Assembly (NCBI GenBank): GCA_963815935.1
Contig: CAWFIL010000004.1
Span: 1-64,000, forward strand
From: JARIHD01 sp963815935
GTDB lineage: Bacteria > Patescibacteriota > Saccharimonadia > Saccharimonadales > UBA4665
Length of the DNA: 64,000 nt
Direction: 5' to 3'
Shown here piece by piece: positions 16,466-23,998 of the stretch. The position numbers were made by a program, and so were the translations under genes. Every line of letters starts with the position of its first letter. The stretch's first letter is position 1. The notes beneath the pieces were generated by a model. That model was not told the origin of the DNA and did not search any database. It worked only from the letters and a program-made list of their open reading frames with translations.

Positions 16466-17794
16466 ATGAGCACAACGCCCGACGGCATCAGCGAGCGAGC
16501 TATAGAGATACTCAAGCACAACGACCGGGGGTTCTATACCATACCGGCCGAGAACCTGTACCCCCACCAGTGGTTATGGGATAGTTGTTTTATTGCCATT
16601 GGCCAACGCCACTACGACATTGAGCGCGCCAAAATGGAGGTGCTAAGCCTATTCCGCGGTCAGTGGAGTAATGGTATGGTGCCGCACATGATCTTTAGCC
16701 GTGGGCATGAATTCCACCGAGACCACATGACCTGGCGAAGCTGGGTCAGCCCCCTGGCGCCCGACGACACCCTTACCAGCGGCATCACTCAGCCTCCGCT
16801 CCTTGCCGAGGCAGTTGTACGTATTGGCGAAAAGCTAGAATTGGTCGATCGGCGCAGTTGGTACAAGCAAACTTTTCGCGGCTTGGTGGCGCACCACCAG
16901 TGGCTCTATAACGAACGTGATCCGCACAAGGAAGGCCTCGTGCTCCAGATCCACCCATGGGAGACTGGTCTCGATAATACACCGCCATGGATGGCCGAAC
17001 TTCACGAGCATCTGCTTCCCTGGTGGATTCGTATCCTGAGCGCTACAAAACTAGAGGTTGTTACTGGTTGGCTCCGCCGAGACACACGTATCGTGCCCGC
17101 CGAACAGCGCTACATCAACGTTGACGCGCTGGCGCTTTACGATGCCCAGCGACGTCTACGCCGTAAAGAATATGACATCAATAAAATCCTCGATCATTCT
17201 CTGTTTGCCATCGAAGACCTAACCTTCAATAGTGTCTTAATTCGGGCTAACGAGCATCTTCGCGCCATCGCCAAAACCCTACGCATGGACCTACCGCCAG
17301 AGCTTGTAGTCAGTATGGGCAAAACCGCCAAGGCGCTGGAAGGCCTCTGGGACCCCTACACCGAGCAGTATTACTCGCGTGATTTTGTAACGCACCGTCT
17401 GCTCAAAGAACCAAGTATCGCCGCGCTACTACCGCTCTATTCAGGCGCCATTAGTAAAGAGCGGGCGGCAGTCCTCGTAAAAATGCTCGAGAACGAACAC
17501 GTCTTCGGGCCGCCACATCCTGTGCCAAGCGTGCCACTCAACTCGCCCCGCTTCGATGCGCTACGCTACTGGCAAGGACCGACATGGTTCAACACCAACT
17601 GGCTAATCGCCGACGGTTTACGCCGCTATGGCTATAAAGCCCACGCCGAAGCGCTCATCGAGAGCTCACTCGAGCTTGTTAAAGACGGGCATTTCAACGA
17701 ATACTACAACCCGCTAACAGGCGACCCGCTTGGCGCCCACAGCTTCAGCTGGACGGCTGCCGTTGCTCTCGACTGGGCCAAAAGTCAGAAGTAA
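16466..17794 (+). CDS. GH63-like (alpha/alpha)6-barrel glycoside hydrolase
   Basis: From ATG 16466 the protein is 442 aa. Segments typical of the trehalase/GH63/mannosylglycerate-hydrolase clan are NLYPHQWLWDSCFIAIGQRHYD near the start, the GMVPHMIF strand, HPWETGLDNTPPW in the middle (candidate acid region), and the final YWQGPTWFNTNWLI and EYYNPLTGDPLGAHSFSWTAA. The family hydrolyses alpha-glucosides or mannosyl/glucosylglycerate; the substrate is not determined. There is no signal peptide, so it acts on internal sugars. A TATACT box lies 7 nt before the ATG, so the transcript is probably leaderless and the longer upstream frame is discarded. Confidence 0.85.
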   Translation: MSTTPDGISERAIEILKHNDRGFYTIPAENLYPHQWLWDSCFIAIGQRHYDIERAKMEVLSLFRGQWSNGMVPHMIFSRGHEFHRDHMTWRSWVSPLAPDDTLTSGITQPPLLAEAVVRIGEKLELVDRRSWYKQTFRGLVAHHQWLYNERDPHKEGLVLQIHPWETGLDNTPPWMAELHEHLLPWWIRILSATKLEVVTGWLRRDTRIVPAEQRYINVDALALYDAQRRLRRKEYDINKILDHSLFAIEDLTFNSVLIRANEHLRAIAKTLRMDLPPELVVSMGKTAKALEGLWDPYTEQYYSRDFVTHRLLKEPSIAALLPLYSGAISKERAAVLVKMLENEHVFGPPHPVPSVPLNSPRFDALRYWQGPTWFNTNWLIADGLRRYGYKAHAEALIESSLELVKDGHFNEYYNPLTGDPLGAHSFSWTAAVALDWAKSQK

Positions 17795-17808
17795 TACTCT
17801 GGCACTAT

Positions 17809-19026
17809 TTACTCAATAAGTGAGGTCGTTTCTTCGGCAGCATTAACCGTTTTATCTGCCAGGCGCTGAACCTTGCCTAGTTTGGATTCAATCGTCCGAC
17901 TCTTGGAGCTGGCCGTATCAATGGTGTTGGTAGCCTGGACCAACTTCTCGCGAGTCTTATCGAGCAGGTCACCAAATTTACCAAACTCACCTTTTATGAC
18001 CGTCAACAGTTCCCATACCTGGCTGGTCTGTTCGGCAATAGCCAGAGTACGGAATCCAAGCTGATAGCTACTCAGGATGGCGGCGATAGTCGTTGGACCT
18101 GCGACAGTGACGCGGTATTCTTGCTGCATTTGCTCAAATAAACCGGGGGTCCGCAGAATCTCACCATACAGCCCCTCGGTTGGTACATATAGCACCGCAA
18201 AATCTGTAGTGGTCGGGGGCAATATGTATTTTTCCTTGATCGCCTTGGCTTCAAGTTTAATGCGAGTAACCAGCGCCTTGTTTGCAATAGCCGTTGCTTC
18301 TATGTCGCCCTTTTCTTCGGCAGCAACTAGGCGTTGATAGTCCTCCAGTGGGAACTTGGCATCAATTGGCAGATAAATAAACCCGCCTTTAGAACTCTTG
18401 TCTGGCAGTTTGATAGCAAAGTCCACGGCGTCTTTACTACCCGGACGCAGCATTACCTGCTTATCGTAATGGTCTTTAATAAACACCTGTTCTAGTAAGT
18501 TTTCGAGCTGAACCTCACCCCAGGTTCCGCGAGTTTTGACGTTCGTCAGCACCCGTTTAAAGTCGCTCACATCACTGGCCAGACCTTGCATTTCGCCCAA
18601 GCCACGCTGTACTTTTTCGAGGCGTTCGCTGACTAGCTTAAAGCTTTCACCTAAGCGCTTTTCCAAAGTACTCTGGAGTTTTTCGTCTACAGTAGCCCGC
18701 ATCTTTTCTAGCTTTTCGGTATTGTCCTTTTGCAGGCTCTCCAGGCGACCCTCGACGGTCTTGCGAATATGTTCTAGCTTTTCGTCGTTCTTGTCGCGCA
18801 GTTGCTCCAAACGTTTATCGAGTGATTCACGAGTCTGGCTAATGCCGGCAGTTACCTCGACGCGTAAGTCTTTATTGGCTTCGGCAAATTCCTTACGGCT
18901 CAGTGCAAACTCTTCGCGCAATGAACGATCGAGCTTGTCGTCACCCCCACGATTGGAAAGCAGCTTGGCGATATATGCCAAACCAGCTACGTTGATAATC
19001 CCCACAAGTATAATTGCAATCAGCAT
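17809..19026 (-). CDS. rmuC: RmuC-family DNA recombination protein
   Basis: The 405-aa protein has one N-terminal membrane segment (1-20), a long charged coiled coil (~30-150) and the RmuC nuclease-like core: VKTRGTWGEVQLENLLEQV, the YLPIDAKFPLEDY catalytic strand, TTTDFAVLYVPTEGLY and SSYQLGFRTLAIAEQ. RmuC is thought to limit recombination at inverted repeats. A TATACT box ends exactly 6 nt before the ATG, so the mRNA is leaderless. It is convergent with the GH63-like gene, 14 bp apart. Confidence 0.93.
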   Translation of the reverse strand: MLIAIILVGIINVAGLAYIAKLLSNRGGDDKLDRSLREEFALSRKEFAEANKDLRVEVTAGISQTRESLDKRLEQLRDKNDEKLEHIRKTVEGRLESLQKDNTEKLEKMRATVDEKLQSTLEKRLGESFKLVSERLEKVQRGLGEMQGLASDVSDFKRVLTNVKTRGTWGEVQLENLLEQVFIKDHYDKQVMLRPGSKDAVDFAIKLPDKSSKGGFIYLPIDAKFPLEDYQRLVAAEEKGDIEATAIANKALVTRIKLEAKAIKEKYILPPTTTDFAVLYVPTEGLYGEILRTPGLFEQMQQEYRVTVAGPTTIAAILSSYQLGFRTLAIAEQTSQVWELLTVIKGEFGKFGDLLDKTREKLVQATNTIDTASSKSRTIESKLGKVQRLADKTVNAAEETTSLIE

Positions 19027-19071
19027 AGTCCTAGTATAACCCCTTTACAGTAACAAGACCGAGACTCTTAA

Positions 19072-19096
19072 AAGACCCGGGGAAGCCCCAGGTCTT
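19072..19096 (-). terminator. Rho-independent terminator after the PAP2 gene
   Basis: The stem AAGACCTGGGG/CCCCGGGTCTT (minus strand) has a short loop followed by TTTTAA. It lies ~64 bp after the PAP2 stop and upstream of the rmuC promoter. Confidence 0.7.
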
Positions 19097-19159
19097 CATG
19101 GAAGTCTCTCACTTCCAATTTCATTGTATGCCCGGCCCGCGCCAAGCACAAGCATTTTT

Positions 19160-19822
19160 TCAGTCTAATCGCAGGAACACTTTGAGTGGCTGCGGCAAGA
19201 TACGAACGAACGAAATAACTCCGACACCGATAGCAAAACCGCCTACGACATCAAGCGGCAAGTGCACGCCCAAGTACACGCGCGACAAGGCCATAGCGAT
19301 AATCGGCAGCGGTACGATCCAACGCCAGCGCCACGGCAGATATGGCAGGATAGCCAGTGCAACGACTGTCATAATCATGGTGTGGCCCGAGGGGAAGCCC
19401 ATGCCACTCTCGTGAATGCGCACATGTACGTTTTGCAGTAGCTCCACCGGACGTGGACGCCCGATGACATGCTTGGCAATAAAAGCAGTCCCGTATCCCG
19501 CCACCGAACATACTGCCAAGCGCCACGACAACCGATACATGCGAAAGACAAATGCCAACACCACGGCAACAGCAGCAATCCACATACTTTCCGGAAAAAT
19601 GGTCACTACTCTAAAGAAACTATGCAGGCTCTCGGGCCAATCGTTGATCGTACGGAAAAGCGACACTTCCCAACCAGGCATGCCATTGTTCCAAGCCAAG
19701 GCAGCACCAGCAATAAATAGGAGAGCGGCAATACCCAAGCCGCCAGCATACAAGGAGTAATGGCCATGGTATGGCGTTATATCTGTTTTCGGTGGCTGCA
19801 TTTTTGGTTTGGTTGGCTTCAT
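19160..19822 (-). CDS. PAP2-superfamily membrane phosphatase
   Basis: The 220-aa protein has about five membrane segments and the complete three-part acid phosphatase signature: KHVIGRPRP (K117 to R122/R124 region), PSGH (144-147) and SRVYLGVHLPLD (R181, H187). Such enzymes dephosphorylate lipid phosphates such as undecaprenyl pyrophosphate or phosphatidic acid at the outer face of the membrane. A role in undecaprenyl recycling is plausible given the cell-wall genes in this genome. A TATAAT box lies 10 nt before the ATG. Confidence 0.9.
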   Translation of the reverse strand: MKPTKPKMQPPKTDITPYHGHYSLYAGGLGIAALLFIAGAALAWNNGMPGWEVSLFRTINDWPESLHSFFRVVTIFPESMWIAAVAVVLAFVFRMYRLSWRLAVCSVAGYGTAFIAKHVIGRPRPVELLQNVHVRIHESGMGFPSGHTMIMTVVALAILPYLPWRWRWIVPLPIIAMALSRVYLGVHLPLDVVGGFAIGVGVISFVRILPQPLKVFLRLD

Positions 19823-19941
19823 AGTATCTAAAATTATAGCACTTCTGACGGGCTACGACACCCCTCCCAAGTGTTACCGTGGTCACAGAACTCGGGGGCG
19901 TTTATCTCTATACTGCTAATGTCGATATATAAAGGATCTCT

Positions 19942-21072
19942 GTGAATCGTTTCATTAGCAAAACTAGTAGCGGCATGTATCGAAACGTCGTTAAGCCGTT
20001 GCTATTCCGCCAGTCGCCCGACAGTGTGCATCATCGCATGCTGCGCGCGAGCGTACACTTGCAGCACGTGCCCGGCTACGCACCGGCAGTGCGCAGCATG
20101 TGGGCCTACCGGAATCCTGCGCTTACACAGACCATCCACGGCGTTACATTCACAAATCCCGTCGGGTTGTCCGCTGGATTTGACGCCAACTTTGAGCTCG
20201 CGCCCACGCTTAAGGCCACTGGATTTGGATTCATGGAGGGCGGCTCACTCACCTTCTGGCCTTGCGTGGGCAACCCCCGGCCCTGGTTTTACCGGCTGCC
20301 GGAGGCAAAGTCGCTTGTCGTCAACAAAGGGCTAGCCAATGAGGGCGTCGACGCCATCATCGCTCGCATCAAACGTTATCCGGCCAAAACCTTTAAGGAC
20401 TTTCCGCTCAACATATCCGTTGCCAAGACCAACTCTAAAGATTCTAGCGATGAAGCCGACGCCATCGCCGACTACATAGGTAGCCTACACCGCATTCAAA
20501 AGGCTGGTGCTGGCGACATGGTCACGCTCAACATATCTTGTCCTAACACATATGGCGGCGAGCCGTTCACCACACCGGCAAAACTAGAACGCCTGCTGCG
20601 CGAAGTAGATCAGATACCATTGTCAGTGCCTACCTTTATCAAAATGCCTACCGATCTGACTTGGGGCGAGTTCGATGCTTTACTATGCATCGCCGCCAAG
20701 CACCGTATTGCCGGTGTGACCGTCAGCAATCTTACTAAGAAACGCGAACAATACGAGGCCGATGGCACGCTGCCTAGCAACGTCGACGGCAAGCTCAGTG
20801 GCAAGCCTACGTTTGAACAAAGCAACCAGTTGATCGCTAAGACCTATAGGTTCTACAAAGACCGCTTTACCATCATTGGCGTAGGCGGTATTTTTTCGGC
20901 TGAAGATGCCTATACCAAGATTAAACTCGGTGCGAGCCTAGTCGAACTAATAACTGGCATGATTTTTGAGGGACCGCAACTTATCGGTCAGATAAATCAG
21001 GGGCTTGCTATGCTGCTAGCCCGCGATGGCTACACCAACATCAGTCAGGCTATCGGCGTCGACAACCGCTAA
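19942..21072 (+). CDS. pyrD: Dihydroorotate dehydrogenase with class 2-like N-terminus and Cys at the catalytic position
   Basis: The 376-aa FMN barrel has a class 2-style N-terminal helical extension (residues 1-45, membrane and quinone side), then FTNPVGLSAGFDAN and the phosphate-binding GVGGIFSAEDA. The conserved loop reads NISCPNT (197-203). Class 2 enzymes have serine at the position of C200 (NxSSPN), and class 1 enzymes have the catalytic cysteine. The protein therefore mixes features of both classes. The start is GTG 19942, with AAAGGAT upstream and TATACT at 19908-19913. No other pyrimidine genes are nearby, so it may work in salvage-linked redox rather than a full pathway. Confidence 0.88.
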   Translation: MNRFISKTSSGMYRNVVKPLLFRQSPDSVHHRMLRASVHLQHVPGYAPAVRSMWAYRNPALTQTIHGVTFTNPVGLSAGFDANFELAPTLKATGFGFMEGGSLTFWPCVGNPRPWFYRLPEAKSLVVNKGLANEGVDAIIARIKRYPAKTFKDFPLNISVAKTNSKDSSDEADAIADYIGSLHRIQKAGAGDMVTLNISCPNTYGGEPFTTPAKLERLLREVDQIPLSVPTFIKMPTDLTWGEFDALLCIAAKHRIAGVTVSNLTKKREQYEADGTLPSNVDGKLSGKPTFEQSNQLIAKTYRFYKDRFTIIGVGGIFSAEDAYTKIKLGASLVELITGMIFEGPQLIGQINQGLAMLLARDGYTNISQAIGVDNR

Positions 21073-21079
21073 GCTATAC

Positions 21080-21655
21080 CTAGTGCTCACCGGTCGAGTG
21101 CCTGCGTCCCCACTTGAGTGCGCGGGCCATCCAGATCAGCTCTTCGAACTCATCACGGATACTGCGAGTATACTTTTCTTCAAACTCAGACAAAATCTGG
21201 CCATTGGCGTCAAAGATGTCTTGAATTCGTGGAAAATAGGCCGAAAATTGCAAGGCAACCAAGCCCATTGTCCGCAAGGCCGGCAACAAGCCCTCGACCG
21301 CCCGGGTGCCACCCCAGCCGCCATTACTTACACCAGCCAGAGCAACTGGCTTGTGAAAGTAATGCTCGTACTCGCTGTCGAGCATGCGCTTGAGACTGCC
21401 CGGAAAACTGTGGTTATATTCGGGTGTCACAATAAAGAAACCATCTGCCCGTGCGGTGATGGCCGTATAGCGTGGGTCTTTGCCTTCGTCGTCGTTGCCG
21501 TCACCGGCAAAAGTAAAATCCCGGGGATCTACAAAAATAATTTCAACGCCTTCAAAGGCGCGTCCAATATCCGCTACAAAACGGGCGGCTTTAATTGACT
21601 CACGCTGCTCACGGGTACTACCCTCGATAACAGCGATGATTAGCTTGTCTTCCAT
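21080..21655 (-). CDS. NADPH-dependent FMN reductase-family flavoprotein
   Basis: The 191-aa flavodoxin-like protein has an N-terminal phosphate loop (IIAVIEGSTREQR), a central TPEYNHSFPGSLKRMLD that is diagnostic for the NADPH-dependent FMN reductase family, and the GVSNGGWGGTRAVEGL flavin loop. It should reduce quinones, azo compounds or FMN in the cytoplasm. Its start overlaps the end of the upstream zincin gene by 16 bp, so the genes are co-transcribed. The paralogue at 49037 shares the same motifs. Confidence 0.88.
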   Translation of the reverse strand: MEDKLIIAVIEGSTREQRESIKAARFVADIGRAFEGVEIIFVDPRDFTFAGDGNDDEGKDPRYTAITARADGFFIVTPEYNHSFPGSLKRMLDSEYEHYFHKPVALAGVSNGGWGGTRAVEGLLPALRTMGLVALQFSAYFPRIQDIFDANGQILSEFEEKYTRSIRDEFEELIWMARALKWGRRHSTGEH

Positions 21656-22026
21656 TTGTCCTCAAGCGCATGGATGGCCGGATGGTCCAGACCAAAGTAA
21701 TGGGCGATCTCGTGCCACAGCGTGTGTTTTACCTGTGAGCGTAGTTCCGAATAGGAGCTTACATGCTGCAAGATTGGCAGCTTAAAAATCGTGATCTTAT
21801 CTGGCGGAAAGCCGGTCATACCCTGCCGTCTGGCAAGCGGCACGCCTTCGTACAGACCAAAGAGACTTTGGTCGTTACGCAACCGCAGCTTTTCGCGCTG
21901 CTCGGGCGTTGGTTCGTCGGCATACACGATCGCCACATTCTCCACGGCGGCCATGTGTTCCTTGGGCAGCTCGTCCATCACCTCGGCAATTAGTACCGAG
22001 AATTGTTCGTCGGAGATCTCTAGCAT
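21640..22026 (-). CDS. Zincin-like metallopeptidase-fold protein (DUF1025 type)
   Basis: From ATG 22026 the protein is 128 aa. It has the HEIAHYFGLDH motif at 105-115, a full HExxH zinc signature with a third ligand candidate. The size and the FPPDKITIFKLPIL region match the small metallopeptidase family 'zincin-like' found in many bacteria, often near cell-envelope or translation genes. The physiological substrate is unknown. TACAAT ends exactly 6 nt before this ATG, so the longer upstream start is rejected and the mRNA is probably leaderless. Confidence 0.82.
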   Translation of the reverse strand: MLEISDEQFSVLIAEVMDELPKEHMAAVENVAIVYADEPTPEQREKLRLRNDQSLFGLYEGVPLARRQGMTGFPPDKITIFKLPILQHVSSYSELRSQVKHTLWHEIAHYFGLDHPAIHALEDKWKTS

Positions 22027-22067
22027 AGTTCTATTGTACCCGAGCACCAGTCCTGGCACCTAACGTA

Positions 22068-23902
22068 CTAGATCTTCTTTTCGCGCTTGCGCTTGGTGGG
22101 GTCAAGCTCACGCTTGCGGAGACGTAGGCTCTTGGGAGTTACTTCTAAGAGTTCGTCATTCTCGATAAAGTCGAGACATTCTTCGAGACTAAAGATGACT
22201 GGCGGAGTCAACTGCACCACACCGTCACTACTAGAGCTACGCATGTTGGTAAGGTGCTTAGCCTTACAGACGTTAATCTCCATATCTTCCTGGCGAGTAT
22301 TGAGGCCGATAATCTGGCCAGCGTAGACCTTTTCGGCGGGCCCGACAAAGGTCGTACCACGAGCTTCAGCATTTTGCAGAGCATAGGGAGTAGTAACACC
22401 TGCCTCAAATGATATCAGCACGCCGTTGCGAAGTTGTTGCAAGGCCGTGCCAAGTGGTTGGTAGCCGGTCATTAGAGTATTCATAACAATCGTGCCCTTG
22501 GTGTTGGTCATCAGGATGTTGCGCATACCGAGCAGCGCACGGGTTGGCAGCTCATATACTAGTTTGGTTACGCCCTTAGGTGTAGCAAACTGCTCTTTAA
22601 GGGTTGCCCGGCGCTGACCAAGTTCCATCTGTACGGCACCAACGTGTTCGGCGGGCACTTCGATAATTACTTCTTCAACAGGCTCCATGGTCTGGCCATC
22701 TTCAATGATAGTCACAACTTGCGGACGGCCAACTTCAAATTCATAACCTTCACGGCGCATGGTCTCGATTAGAACACTTAGGTGCAATTCACCACGACCG
22801 GACACACGAAAGCCAATGCCTTCATCAGCGACACGCAATCCAACATTGGTCTCAAGTTCTTTGTAAGGCGATCACCAATTTGGCGGCTGGTGGTAAATTC
22901 ACCTTCCAGACCCTTCAATGGAGAGGTGTTTGGCCCAAGGTAAATTTGCAGTGTTGGTGCTTCGACTTCCATAACTGGCAATGCCTCTGGGCTAGTGGCG
23001 TCAGCAATGGTTTCACCAATTCGTGCATCGGCAATACCGGTTAGCTGAACGATGTCGCCGGCAACGCCGCCGGGGACTTCAAACTTGCTCACACCATGGC
23101 TCATAAATACCAAATCAACTTTGGCTTTGCTCATGGTGCCGTCTTTCTTACAAAGCGTTACTTGGTCACCAGGGTTTACGTGGCCACGAGTGATGCGGCC
23201 AATGGCGTACTTACCTTTGTAGGTATCCCACGCAAGCGCAGTAACCAGCATTTGGAATGGCTTGTCGATATCAATGGCAGGAGCCGGAATCTTGTCGATA
23301 ATCGCATCAAAGATAACATCCAGGTTGCCATCTTCTTCGGGGTTGGTTGGCATTTCTGCCCACGCCTTACCAGCACGGCCAATGGCGTAGTACACCGGGT
23401 AGTGCAACTGGTCTTCGTGAACGGCTAGCTCTAGGAATAGGTCGGCTAGCTCGTCTTCGACTTCTTTGACGCGGCTAGCGGGCTTGTCGATCTTGTTAAT
23501 AATGACAATTGGCTTTAGTTCGGCAGCCAAGGCCTTGCCAAGCACAAATTTGGTCTGAGGCATGGGGCCTTCCTGGGCATCAACGATAAGGATAACACCA
23601 TCAGCCATGTTGAGTGTACGCTCAACTTCACCACTAAAGTCGGCGTGACCTGGGGTGTCAATAATGTTGATGCGGTAGTCGTCGTGCTGTACAGCTGTCA
23701 CCTTGGCAGTAATAGTAATGCCACGCTCACGCTCTTGGTCGCCGCTGTCCATGATAAGCTCCTGACTCATCTCGGCCTGGTTGTCACGAAACGTTTTTGA
23801 TTGCTTTAGCAGGCCATCCACCAGGGTAGTCTTACCGTGGTCAACGTGGGCGATAATTGCGATATTGCGGATCTTTGTTGGGTCCTGAATAGTCTGTGCC
23901 AT
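22068..23902 (-). pseudogene. typA: TypA/BipA ribosome-associated GTPase, split by a one-base frameshift
   Basis: The N-terminal frame (22778-23902) has the GTPase motifs IAHVDHGKTTL, DTPGHADF and NKIDKP, plus the translation-factor domain 2. The C-terminal frame (22068-22838) carries GRGELHLSVLIETMRREGYEFE and the BipA-specific C-terminal domain. Together they give the usual ~610 aa. The frames join at 22860-22862. Restoring one A in the run ACAAAGAACTT would read DRLTKELETNVGLRVADEG, as in intact BipA. BipA acts in 50S assembly and stress growth. This is either a sequencing indel, true gene decay or a programmed shift; the rest is well conserved, which favours an indel. Confidence 0.9.
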
Positions 23903-23998
23903 ATAAAAATTGCGCCCCTATCCAGCGCTACTTGCGTATTGTTTGATTATATTATGGCATAAGCGTTACTTTTTTTCAAGATACACTACTGGCTAGCG

